Source of the DNA: Collinsella aerofaciens
Lineage (GTDB): Bacteria; Actinomycetota; Coriobacteriia; Coriobacteriales; Coriobacteriaceae
NCBI RefSeq assembly: GCF_015558785.1
Contig: NZ_JADMOP010000002.1
Location: 106,161-170,160, forward strand
Length of the DNA stretch: 64,000 bases
Reading direction: 5' to 3'
Shown: one piece after another, positions 51,028-59,203 of the stretch
Layout of the letters: the number at the start of each line of letters is the position of its first letter
How positions within the stretch are numbered: the stretch's first letter is position 1
Made by a program: the position numbers and the translations under genes
Notes under the pieces: model-generated
Database searches by the model: none
Told to the model about the DNA's origin: nothing
The model's input: the letters and a program-made list of their open reading frames with translations, nothing else

Positions 51028-51060
51028 TTGACAAATATAAGTTATCGATAAACAATAACA
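51028..51060 (+). promoter_or_regulatory. Promoter region of the Cys-rich peptide locus
   Basis: TTGACA at 51028-51033 is a perfect -35. A GTTAT-CGATAAACA-ATAAC palindrome (51041-51059) covers the expected -10 area (GATAAA/AACAAT). It shares the string CGATAAAC with the operator-like site at 50000-50027. Confidence 0.5.
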
Positions 51061-51094
51061 CAAAGTAAAAGCGATAATAGAAAGGAGGAACGAT

Positions 51095-51223
51095 ATGAGC
51101 TGGATTGTCAAACCGAGTTATGTGGACCCCGGTGGTGGGTGCAACGGTTACTGCAAGACATTCTGTGGAGCACGCACTTGCGTCAATAACTGCAGCAAAA
51201 ACTTCTGTTTAGTTAATCTCTAG
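51095..51223 (+). CDS. Six-cysteine RiPP precursor peptide
   Basis: A 42-residue peptide with a very strong ribosome binding site (AAAGGAGGAACGAT before ATG 51095). The N-terminal about 15 residues (MSWIVKPSYVDPGGG) are Cys-free and look like a very short leader ending in three glycines. The rest has six Cys at 16, 20, 24, 29, 33 and 38 (spacing X3, X3, X4, X3, X4) with Asn, Tyr, Lys, Phe and Gly between them. A radical SAM/SPASM maturase and ABC exporters follow, so this is the likely substrate of Cys crosslinking. The opening IVKPS recalls Clostridium Cys-rich (Clo7bot-type) peptides; recalled from memory, not checked. Confidence 0.8.
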   Translation: MSWIVKPSYVDPGGGCNGYCKTFCGARTCVNNCSKNFCLVNL

Positions 51224-51232
51224 CAGTTGCGG

Positions 51233-51266
51233 CTGCTGCCAGGCGACAGTCTGGCAGCAGCGGTTT
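51233..51266 (+). terminator. Attenuator hairpin after the precursor peptide gene
   Basis: CTGCTGCCAG-GCGACAGT-CTGGCAGCAG then CGGTTTTGCT, between the precursor and the ABC ATPase. A weak T tract suggests partial read-through, common in RiPP operons where the peptide needs excess expression. Confidence 0.75.
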
Positions 51267-51291
51267 TGCTATCAAGCAGAACGGGAGGCCA

Positions 51292-52017
51292 ATGAGTGCA
51301 TCAGCGATAAAGCTATCAAAGGTGTCAAAGCGCTACGGGAAACGGTGCGTTTTGCATGACGTTTCCTTCGAGGTGCATCAGTCTGAGCTCTGTGCCCTTG
51401 TCGGTGCAAACGGTGCGGGCAAAAGCACGCTTATTAAAATCGTCTTGGGCCTCTGCGAGCCATCGTCGGGGAGCGTGGAGCTCTTTGGAGGCAAATCAAA
51501 AAGAGAGCTTGGCTTGATGCGGACGCGTGTCGGCTATGTGCCAGATTCCAGCGGAGCATACCAATCCCTCAGTGCGGTTGAGAATCTCCAAATCCGATGT
51601 TTGGAATGGGGGCTTGATGCGAATCGTGAGATTCCTCGCGTTTTGAGCCTAGTCGGGCTGGACGTCGAAGAGAAAAAGAGCGTGAGCAGTTTTTCTCTGG
51701 GAATGAAACGGCGGCTGGATATAGCTACGGCTTTGTTGGGTGACACTGATCTGCTTATTTTTGATGAGCCAGCAAACGGGTTGGACCCGCTGGGCATCGA
51801 GAGTATATGGGCCCTTATCGGTCGATTGAATCGAGAACAGGGTAAGACCATGCTCATCTCTAGCCATGATTTGGATGAGTTGGCATCGGTTGCAACAAGC
51901 TGCCTGTTTCTTCATGACGGCGAACTGCTGAAAAAGGAATCGATGGACGTCATAAGGGATGAGGCGTCGTCCCTAAAAGAGTATTACAGGCGCTTGATGA
52001 AGGCGGTCTCGCTATGA
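51292..52017 (+). CDS. ABC transporter ATP-binding protein (peptide export/immunity)
   Basis: The 241-residue ATPase has Walker A GANGAGKST, signature FSLGMKRRLDIA, Walker B LLIFDEPANGLDP and H-loop SSHDL. The SLGMKRR signature and NGLDP are typical of ABC-2-type ATPases for lantibiotic immunity and export. ATG 51292 follows GGGAGG; its stop overlaps the start of the first membrane protein, with which it forms the transporter. Confidence 0.9.
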   Translation: MSASAIKLSKVSKRYGKRCVLHDVSFEVHQSELCALVGANGAGKSTLIKIVLGLCEPSSGSVELFGGKSKRELGLMRTRVGYVPDSSGAYQSLSAVENLQIRCLEWGLDANREIPRVLSLVGLDVEEKKSVSSFSLGMKRRLDIATALLGDTDLLIFDEPANGLDPLGIESIWALIGRLNREQGKTMLISSHDLDELASVATSCLFLHDGELLKKESMDVIRDEASSLKEYYRRLMKAVSL

Positions 52018-52838
52018 AGCGGGCGATCCATCCCATAAAGGCAGATATGATGCGTTTGCACAGGATGTTTCCGGCGAAGTTTGGTCTTGCGCTTATGCTG
52101 GCGTTCGGCCTTCTCTTCGGCATCTTTCTAAAAAACGGAACAACGTTGCTCGCCTTTGGCAATAGCGTTTTTGGGGAGGATATTGGCTTCTGCTGGAATG
52201 TAATCGATCCTTCTGCACCCGATGAGTCCCTTGTGCGCAGTGCTTTTGCCGGCACCTCTCTGTTCGTTCCGCTCATCGTTTGCCTGGCGATTTTACAGGA
52301 GCGCGGCTATGAAGAGGGATACCGAATTTCTTCAGCAAGAGGTCTTGCCTGCTTTAACGGGGCTCTGGCACATGTACTTTCGTCTGCTTTAATAATTGGC
52401 GCAGCATATAGTGCGCTTTGCCTTCTTCTGTTTGCAATAGCGATAACACGTGGAGGGCAAAACTATGCGTATAGCATGCTGGCTGCATTTTTGCCCGCGA
52501 TGATGATTAACGCCGTATTGGTGATATCGGTTGCGTTGGAGACGGTGACCATCTATCGGATTACAGGCAGCGCCGTATTGAGCGGGGCTGTGGTAATAAT
52601 CGGATTTGTCATGAGCTTGACGCTCTACGGAACTTACCTTCAGACACCCATACCGTCCTTGCGATGGATCTTCTTTCTTCCGGGGCCGTACCTTGGAGTC
52701 GGATGTGCCCTTGGGTATAGCGATATGGGGCAGCTGACGCTTCTGGGATATGGCGTGGCAGCCAGCTGTCTATCGGTATTGATTTACGCTCTCTTGAGCT
52801 TTCGCGCTGGGGGTGTGCTCAATGGCTCGTCAGATTAA
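52014..52838 (+). CDS. ABC-2-like transporter membrane subunit 1
   Basis: A 274-residue protein with about six membrane helices, a basic N-terminus (RAIHPIKADMMRLHRMFPAK) and no recognisable enzyme motif. It overlaps the ATPase gene (ATGA) and the next membrane gene, and presumably forms the membrane domain. Function (export of the peptide, or self-immunity) is inferred. Confidence 0.75.
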   Translation: MKRAIHPIKADMMRLHRMFPAKFGLALMLAFGLLFGIFLKNGTTLLAFGNSVFGEDIGFCWNVIDPSAPDESLVRSAFAGTSLFVPLIVCLAILQERGYEEGYRISSARGLACFNGALAHVLSSALIIGAAYSALCLLLFAIAITRGGQNYAYSMLAAFLPAMMINAVLVISVALETVTIYRITGSAVLSGAVVIIGFVMSLTLYGTYLQTPIPSLRWIFFLPGPYLGVGCALGYSDMGQLTLLGYGVAASCLSVLIYALLSFRAGGVLNGSSD

Positions 52839-53640
52839 AAGACTTCTCCAGTCAGAATTGAAGCATGTGAGCAAATGGATGTACGCTTTAATCCTGGTAA
52901 TTTATGCGTGCATAGTGGTATTGCAGCTTAATTCTTTCCCGATGTGGTTCTGTAGCCTCCGTGAGAACAGTTTCTTGGGCTTTTTCCCAGACCCGACGCT
53001 TCTGCTGTCGGCAGAGGATGTCCTTCTATTTGGTAATGCAGAGGTTTTTCGCGGTCTGCTGTTCAACGTAGCCCCGTTGGCTCATGCATTGTTCTTTCCG
53101 TTCATCGCGGCTTGCATTGTGCCGCGCTTTGTCAGTTCGGGCTTTATTGAGGAACCGTGGGGGTTGTCGGAGGCTCGGGGAGGGAAGCGTGTGTGCGCTA
53201 TCGTTGCGCGAGTGGTGCTGTCTTCTTTTGCCCTTTTGGGCGCGTTTATCCTGTCGAGTGTCGTTTTGTACTGTCTTAACTGCGCGATCGTTTTGTATGC
53301 TCAGCAGTATTTCAACCTGCATGTATTTTGCTATCGACTTGTTCTTGCTGCCGCTGCCTGCCTTGCATACGTGGTTTCTTGCGTAATTGTTGTTTCCTAT
53401 TTTGGGTCCGGCTTCGGTCCGATTGGCATGCTGTTGCTTGTCAACGTCGTGGCGATCTACATACAGCTCGGGGCCAATTCCATGCTTCCGCTTCCAGCCT
53501 CGATGCTCATGTGGATTTGTGGCGTGACCCCGTTGGGGAATAGTCAATGCATTTCGATTCTAATTGACTGCCTAATAAACGTAGCAAGCGTTTTTGCCAT
53601 CTGCTTTACCGTCGACCGATTGCGGTCGAGATTTCTTTGA
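52822..53640 (+). CDS. ABC-2-like transporter membrane subunit 2
   Basis: A 272-residue protein with about six membrane helices and a basic N-terminus (ARQIKRLLQSELKHVSKW). The ATG 52822 has GGGGGTG upstream; a GTG nine bases earlier is possible. It overlaps the previous gene by 17 bases. It resembles its neighbour in plan, so the pair likely builds a heterodimeric channel with the ATPase. Confidence 0.75.
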   Translation: MARQIKRLLQSELKHVSKWMYALILVIYACIVVLQLNSFPMWFCSLRENSFLGFFPDPTLLLSAEDVLLFGNAEVFRGLLFNVAPLAHALFFPFIAACIVPRFVSSGFIEEPWGLSEARGGKRVCAIVARVVLSSFALLGAFILSSVVLYCLNCAIVLYAQQYFNLHVFCYRLVLAAAACLAYVVSCVIVVSYFGSGFGPIGMLLLVNVVAIYIQLGANSMLPLPASMLMWICGVTPLGNSQCISILIDCLINVASVFAICFTVDRLRSRFL

Positions 53641-53661
53641 TTGTTTGTGAGGGATAAACAT

Positions 53662-54954
53662 ATGAGACCGTCTCAATACAACCTGATTGAAACCCGTGGC
53701 GAAAGGACGCTGGTGATGAATGCGAAGACCGGTGCGATCCTTTCGTTAGATAAGCAGCATGCAGAAAGAATGTGCCGCATGGTATCGGGAAGCGAATGGG
53801 AGCCAGATGAATTGCGCGAAGCGTTGCTTCAAGGAGGAATGCTGTTAGAAGATGATCGTGACGAAAAGGAGGAAATGAAGGCGATAGGCCGTCTTGTTCG
53901 GTTTTCTGATCGCTCTCTCGGCATGACGATAGCCCCGACATTGGAGTGCAACTTCTGTTGCCCATACTGTTATGAAAAAGGGCAACGCAAAACGACAATG
54001 ACTCCGGAGGTCGAAGACCGACTTGTTTCATTTGTGAAAGAGCGTTCACGGGGACTGAGCGAGTTTGACATCAGTTGGTATGGTGGAGAGCCGCTGCTAC
54101 AAGTCGATAGAATTCAGCGACTCACAGAGCGTATAAAGGGGGTCCTTAATCCGGAGTGTTCCTATGCAGCATCCATTGTCACAAATGGGTATCTTCTGAC
54201 GCCAGAAGTGGCTGCGGCTCTCGCGGCTTGTGACGTCAAGATGGCTCAGGTGACTTTGGACGGTTCTCGACAAGATCATGATTCCCGGCGAATCTTGCGG
54301 AACGGACAGCCGACATACGATGCGATTCTAGACAACGTTTCTAAAGTCACCCATCTGTTAGATATTTCTATCAGGTGCAATGTCGATGCCCATAACATTG
54401 TCGGTGCTGGCGATTTGCTGGATGCGCTCGAGGAAAAGGGCCTTAAAAACAAGGTGGGATTCTACCTAGCGCCTGTCGACAATATCAATGATACGTGCCC
54501 AAGCGACAGTAGTTGTTTTTCGATGGAGGCATTTTCTGAGGAAGAGCTGGACTTTTATAGCCATGCCGTTGATAGGGGGTTCTACGTTGACCTGACGGTG
54601 CGCTTTAATCCGGCTATATGTGGCGCTGTTTGTGCAGGGTCATTTGTAGTGGATCCGGAGGGCTGCCTTTATAAATGTTGGGATGAAATCGGGATGCGTG
54701 AACGCTCCGTCAGCACACTTGCCGAAGGGCCGAGGATGAATGCTCAGCTGGTCCAATGGCTAAACTATGAGCCGAGCGATCATGAGTGTGAAGAGTGTTT
54801 TGCCTATCCCTCATGCATGGGAGGCTGCCCTAATCACGCTCTTCATGGAGGGTCAAAACAGTGCGTATCTCAAAGGTATCAGGTGCGCCAACGAATGATT
54901 TTGACCGAGAAGGCTCAGCGATTGCTTTCGGAACTGGATTCAGCTCATGTTTAA
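53662..54954 (+). CDS. Radical SAM/SPASM peptide maturase
   Basis: The 430-residue enzyme has three parts. The N-terminal about 85 residues (PSQYNLIETRGERTLVMN... to LVRFSDRSLG) match the accessory region seen in Cys-rich-peptide maturases. The radical SAM domain has CNFCCPYC (cluster Cys96, 100, 103; Cys99 is extra) and WYGGEPLLQ. The C-terminal SPASM domain (about 310-400) carries several Cys in CGAVCAG, GCLYKCW, CEECFAYPSCMGGCP and KQCVSQ for auxiliary Fe-S clusters. It most likely forms carbon-sulfur (thioether) crosslinks in the peptide at 51095. The family resembles CcpM-type maturases (recalled, not searched). ATG 53662 has GAGGGAT upstream. Confidence 0.9.
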   Translation: MRPSQYNLIETRGERTLVMNAKTGAILSLDKQHAERMCRMVSGSEWEPDELREALLQGGMLLEDDRDEKEEMKAIGRLVRFSDRSLGMTIAPTLECNFCCPYCYEKGQRKTTMTPEVEDRLVSFVKERSRGLSEFDISWYGGEPLLQVDRIQRLTERIKGVLNPECSYAASIVTNGYLLTPEVAAALAACDVKMAQVTLDGSRQDHDSRRILRNGQPTYDAILDNVSKVTHLLDISIRCNVDAHNIVGAGDLLDALEEKGLKNKVGFYLAPVDNINDTCPSDSSCFSMEAFSEEELDFYSHAVDRGFYVDLTVRFNPAICGAVCAGSFVVDPEGCLYKCWDEIGMRERSVSTLAEGPRMNAQLVQWLNYEPSDHECEECFAYPSCMGGCPNHALHGGSKQCVSQRYQVRQRMILTEKAQRLLSELDSAHV

Positions 54955-56566
54955 TCTCTGCGCAAGAACAATAATCAAGAATCCAAAGTATATAACCTAT
55001 CTTCTAATGTGCCTGCTCTCGCTTGTGGTTGGTCTCGCAATTCCTTTTCTGACGGGGCAACTGGTCAACAACTTTGTCGGTGTCGCGCGAGATGGGGAAA
55101 GCGCAATCGCCATCGGCGCTGAGATAGCAGCGCTGGGTATTATGCGAGCCGGTTTGAATTGCGTCAGTGAGCTGGTCTATGTCGATCTGCAAACACATGT
55201 GGGATTTGCATTGAATGAAGAGGTGATAAGTCACGTTCAAAGGCTACCACGGGCCTTCTTTTCTAATTTTGATGCCTCCTATTACAACCAACAGATTAAT
55301 CATGACGCTAACGATTTGGTGATATTTGTTATAAACGCAAGTGTCCAAAGCGTGAGCAATATAGTGACGTTGCTTGTGGTGTTTGTTGTCCTGGCGACCA
55401 TAAACGGTCACCTGGCAATGCTGTGTATGGCTCTGGGCATAATAGGTGGCGCGGTCTATTCGCTTTTCAAAAAGTGTTTGTTCGCAAGAAGTTTCGAGGC
55501 TCAAGAGCAGGAGGCTCGATTCTTTTCCGATCTGGAGAAGCAGCTTAGCAACGCACAATTTATCCGCAGACATGTTCTATTCGAGCTTTTCAAGCAAAGG
55601 CTTGAGCACTCTTTTGCAGAGCTATATCGTTTCGTTTATCAGAACCAGCAAATTAATGCGACCTTTACGTTTGCCAACACTGCCGTCACATCTTTGGCAC
55701 AGGGTGGAATCTTGATCCTGGGCGCAAAGGAAGTTCTCGACGGCAATTTGCTGCCCGGCTATCTTATGACGGCGCTAAGCTATTACTCCTATTATTCTTC
55801 GGCTATTGAATTCTTCCTTGCGCTGGGCAAGGACTATCAAACGTCAAAGGTATCCTACGAGCGTTTGCGGCGCTTGCTGGACATGCCCGAGGACTCAAAC
55901 GGGGACATTATCCTCGATGATGTTTACGAGGTGAACTGTTCCGAGCTGGCATATAGCTATCCGGGGTCTGTAAAGACCGCGTTCGGAGACATTCGGGCTT
56001 CTTTAGAAAAAGGAAAGGTATACGCAATCGTTGGGTCGAACGGTTCCGGTAAGAGCACGCTGCTGGATGTGATAAGCGGTTGCGATCCAGAAAACTGCAA
56101 GGGTGATATTTGGATTAACAGCAAGCCCCTGAGCTCTCTGGACCGTTATGCGCTGCGAAAGCGCAATATCGGGATTACGGAGCAGGAGCCGCCCCTGACC
56201 GAAGGGTCGATACGGGACAATTTAACTCTTTGCTGCAGAAGCGCTGAAGAGCGTGACCTTGAGAGCCTCATTGAGAGAATGGGGCTTAAAAAGATGGTCG
56301 ATTCAAGTGGTGGACTTGATGTCGAGCTGGACGATAGGCAGAACAATATTTCAGGAGGGGAAAAACAGAAAATAGCGATTATTCGCCAGCTGCTGAAAAA
56401 CCCGGACGTGATGATGTTTGATGAGCCGACATCTGCACTTGACAGCCAAAGCAAGCAGGCGTTTATCGAAATCCTTAAGGAAAGAAAGGGGCGACATATC
56501 ACGGTCATCGCTACGCACGACCCTGTGCTTATTTCGGCATGCGATGAAGTGATTGAAATTGCCTGA
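54947..56566 (+). CDS. ABC exporter (TMD-NBD), peptide-export candidate without C39 peptidase
   Basis: The 539-residue protein has six helices in an exporter-type membrane domain (about residues 10-300) and an NBD with Walker A GSNGSGKST, signature ISGGEKQ, Walker B VMMFDEPTSALD and an H-loop ATHD. No N-terminal C39 peptidase domain is present, so leader cleavage must be done elsewhere or not at all. It overlaps the maturase gene by eight bases. It is the likely exporter of the mature peptide. Confidence 0.88.
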   Translation: MFNLCARTIIKNPKYITYLLMCLLSLVVGLAIPFLTGQLVNNFVGVARDGESAIAIGAEIAALGIMRAGLNCVSELVYVDLQTHVGFALNEEVISHVQRLPRAFFSNFDASYYNQQINHDANDLVIFVINASVQSVSNIVTLLVVFVVLATINGHLAMLCMALGIIGGAVYSLFKKCLFARSFEAQEQEARFFSDLEKQLSNAQFIRRHVLFELFKQRLEHSFAELYRFVYQNQQINATFTFANTAVTSLAQGGILILGAKEVLDGNLLPGYLMTALSYYSYYSSAIEFFLALGKDYQTSKVSYERLRRLLDMPEDSNGDIILDDVYEVNCSELAYSYPGSVKTAFGDIRASLEKGKVYAIVGSNGSGKSTLLDVISGCDPENCKGDIWINSKPLSSLDRYALRKRNIGITEQEPPLTEGSIRDNLTLCCRSAEERDLESLIERMGLKKMVDSSGGLDVELDDRQNNISGGEKQKIAIIRQLLKNPDVMMFDEPTSALDSQSKQAFIEILKERKGRHITVIATHDPVLISACDEVIEIA

Positions 56567-56596
56567 CGGGCTAGTGGACCGCGCATATCAAATTCA

Positions 56597-56638
56597 GGGG
56601 GGGGCGGGCACCGTAGCTGGTGTCCGCCCCCCCCCCTG
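56597..56638. terminator. Bidirectional hairpin with homopolymer runs
   Basis: GGGGGGGGCGGGCACC pairs with GGTGTCCGCCCCCCCCCC around GTAGCT, separating the RiPP operon from the convergent hydrolase gene. Runs of eight G and ten C are prone to length variation. Confidence 0.65.
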
Positions 56639-56671
56639 GCTTAGGAGGCTTTAACCTGAGTGGTTCGCGAG

Positions 56672-57481
56672 CTAGCGGGCCTGCTTTACCTTGGCCGCTG
56701 CCTCGACAAACGACTTCCACAGGTTAAAGTCGGTCTCGAGCGTCATCCACGTGTACTCGGGATGCCATTGCACGCCCAAGCAGAAAGGCTGGCCTTCGAC
56801 TTCGATGCACTCGGGAACGCCGTCGGTTGCCTTGGCGACCAAGCGCGTGCTTTTACCCAGACGATCGACGCAGCAGTGGTGTGCGGAGTTGGTCTGGATT
56901 AGCCTGTGCCCGCCAACCGCGCGTTCCAGCAGCGAGCCCGGCACGACCTCGACGGGGTGCACGGGATCGTTGAGCACGTGGGTGTGACGACACTGCGTGC
57001 GACCCTCGCGCGCACCCAGGCTCGGCACGTCCATGCACAGGGTGCCGCCGGTGGCGACGTTGAGCAGCTGCGTGCCGCGGCAGGTGGTAAAGAGTGGCTT
57101 TTTGGCGCGGAGCACCTCGTTAACCAGCTTAAACTCAAAACGGTCGCGAATCTCGCAGCACAGTGTGGGGTCGTAGGGGCGCTCGTCGCCCCAGCGCTTG
57201 GGGTTGACGTCCGGGCCGCCGGGAATAGCGATGCCGTCGGCGATATCGACGTAATGACGGATAACCTCAATGTCCTCGGTGATGGACATCTGCAGCGGCA
57301 GGCCGCCGGCGGCAAGAATGGCATCGACAAAGACACTTGCGATTTCCTCGTTGGGGGAGAGCGTCTCGCTCAAAAACGGCTTTGCCTCTTCCCAACGCGG
57401 TGCGACGAGGATGAGTGGGCGGTCGGCGGGGTCGACGTCGACATGCGGGGTGTAGGACGATGAGGTGCGGGTTCCGATCAT
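56672..57481 (-). CDS. Class I glutamine amidotransferase-type hydrolase (gamma-glutamyl-GABA hydrolase-like)
   Basis: The 269-residue C26-type protein has IPGGPDVNPKRWG, the nucleophile Cys in LFTTCRGTQLLNVA and the His in GVQWHPEYTW with a following Glu. It is close to PuuD (gamma-glutamyl-gamma-aminobutyrate hydrolase), which completes putrescine breakdown, but other Puu genes are absent; other gamma-glutamyl substrates are equally possible. It starts 87 bases after the ABC importer ATPase on the same strand. N-terminal about 15 residues are not family-typical and may be an over-extension. Confidence 0.8.
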   Translation of the reverse strand: MIGTRTSSSYTPHVDVDPADRPLILVAPRWEEAKPFLSETLSPNEEIASVFVDAILAAGGLPLQMSITEDIEVIRHYVDIADGIAIPGGPDVNPKRWGDERPYDPTLCCEIRDRFEFKLVNEVLRAKKPLFTTCRGTQLLNVATGGTLCMDVPSLGAREGRTQCRHTHVLNDPVHPVEVVPGSLLERAVGGHRLIQTNSAHHCCVDRLGKSTRLVAKATDGVPECIEVEGQPFCLGVQWHPEYTWMTLETDFNLWKSFVEAAAKVKQAR

Positions 57482-57568
57482 GGTTGCGGCTTTCGAATCC
57501 GAGTGGACATGGCACAGGGGTGGCGCGGGGCAAACGTTACTGATGAATTTGCCCGCGTGACAATTGGG

Positions 57569-58333
57569 TTAGTGACCCTTGATAGAGTTGAGGAAGTCCT
57601 GGGCGCGCTTGGTCTGGGGGTGGTCGAAGAACTCGTCAGGCGTGCCAGTTTCCACGATCTGGCCGTCGGCCATAAACACGACGCGGTCGGCCACGCGGCG
57701 GGCGAAGTTCATCTCGTGCGTGATGACGATCATCGTCATGCCCTGCTGGGCCAGACGGACCATGACCTCGAGCACCTCGTTGATCATCTCGGGGTCAAGG
57801 GCGCTCGTGGGCTCGTCAAAAAGCATGGCCTTGGGTTGCATGGCAAGCGAGCGGGCGATGGCTACGCGCTGCTGCTGGCCGCCCGAGAGCTGTGCGGGCA
57901 CCTTATCGGCCTGCTCGGCAACGCCCACGCGGCCCAGCAGGTCCATGGCGCGCTCGCGGGCCTCGTCCTTGGAGACGCCCAGCACATCGACCGGTCCCAG
58001 CATGACGTTCTGCAGTACGGTCATATGTGCAAACAGGTTGAACTGCTGAAACACCATGCCCAGCTCGGCACGCATACGGGCAAGGTCCTTGCCTTCCTGC
58101 GGCAGGGGCTCGCCCTCTATGAGGATCTCGCCCGAGTCGATGGTTTCCAGGCGGTTGATGGTGCGGCACATGGTCGACTTGCCCGAGCCCGAGGGACCGA
58201 TCACAACGACGACCTCGCCGCGGTTGACCGAGAGATTGATGTCGTTGAGGACGTGTAGGTCGCCATAGTGCTTATCGACGTGTCTGAGCTCGATCAGCGG
58301 CTGATTGCCGGTGGAAGAGGTGCTCTGTGCCAT
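57569..58333 (-). CDS. Polar amino acid ABC transporter ATP-binding protein
   Basis: A 254-residue GlnQ-type ATPase: Walker A GPSGSGKST, FQQFNLFAHMTVLQNV, signature LSGGQQQ, Walker B AMLFDEPTSALDP and H-loop THEM. It is the last gene of the four-gene importer operon. ATG follows AAGGAGCCGAGCACC. Confidence 0.93.
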   Translation of the reverse strand: MAQSTSSTGNQPLIELRHVDKHYGDLHVLNDINLSVNRGEVVVVIGPSGSGKSTMCRTINRLETIDSGEILIEGEPLPQEGKDLARMRAELGMVFQQFNLFAHMTVLQNVMLGPVDVLGVSKDEARERAMDLLGRVGVAEQADKVPAQLSGGQQQRVAIARSLAMQPKAMLFDEPTSALDPEMINEVLEVMVRLAQQGMTMIVITHEMNFARRVADRVVFMADGQIVETGTPDEFFDHPQTKRAQDFLNSIKGH

Positions 58334-58369
58334 GGTGCTCGGCTCCTTATGACTCGAAATGGTAAAGCG

Positions 58370-59203
58370 TTAGCGGATGATGGTCGCGCCGGTCTTGTGC
58401 GAAACATAGACAGCGGCCTTGTTGATCGCGACGTTGATGAGGATGTAGATGACCGCGATAACCAGGTAGACCGACACGAGGGCGTCGTAGTTGGTAATGA
58501 GCACGCGGGCGTTTTGCATGAGGTCGGGGTAGCTCACCACGTAGGCCACGGTGGTGTCTTTGACTACGACCACGAGCTGCGAAATCAAGGACGGAATGAT
58601 AAACCGAATAGCCTGCGGCAACACGATTTTAAAGGTGATTTTAGCTTTGGAGAGACCGAGTGCCTGGGCGGCTTCGACCTGGCCGCGCGGCACGGCGTTG
58701 ACACCGGCACGGAAGATCTCGGCGAGTACGCCGGCGGCAGCGAGCGCGACGGGAAGCGTGAGCATCCAAAACGACGGCAGCGCGATCTTGTACTGGGGCA
58801 GCACCAAAAAGAAGAAGTAGATGAACAGCAGGCTCGGCACGCCGCGGAAGAAATCGGTGAGCACGCGGCAGACCAGCTGCAGCGGCTTAATGTCGCTGGT
58901 GCGGCCGAGCATAAGGGCTAAGCCTAGCACCAGCGCGATGGCGCCAGCGGTGAGTGCGACTTTAACGGTGCCCTCAAAGCCGGCAAGCAGGAACTTCCAG
59001 GTGGTGAGGTGCGTAAAGAAATACCAATAGTGGACCGAAAGCTGACCGGTCACATAAAAGCGCTGCAGTACCAGGACGACGAGCGCGGCGACGGCAACAA
59101 GCGAGATGGCGGTGCCGATGCGAATCTTGGCGCGCATCTTGGGGCCGGGAGCCTCGTAGAGCGCATCGCGCATGGTGAGCGCAGAAGAGGAGTGCTTGCT
59201 CAT
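58370..59203 (-). CDS. Polar amino acid ABC transporter permease 2
   Basis: A 277-residue HisM/GlnP-type permease with a 50-residue soluble N-terminus, about five helices, and the EAA loop AGVNAVPRGQVEAAQALGLSKAKI. It overlaps the other permease (ATGA) and pairs with it, as in actinobacterial GluCD systems. Confidence 0.92.
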   Translation of the reverse strand: MSKHSSSALTMRDALYEAPGPKMRAKIRIGTAISLVAVAALVVLVLQRFYVTGQLSVHYWYFFTHLTTWKFLLAGFEGTVKVALTAGAIALVLGLALMLGRTSDIKPLQLVCRVLTDFFRGVPSLLFIYFFFLVLPQYKIALPSFWMLTLPVALAAAGVLAEIFRAGVNAVPRGQVEAAQALGLSKAKITFKIVLPQAIRFIIPSLISQLVVVVKDTTVAYVVSYPDLMQNARVLITNYDALVSVYLVIAVIYILINVAINKAAVYVSHKTGATIIR

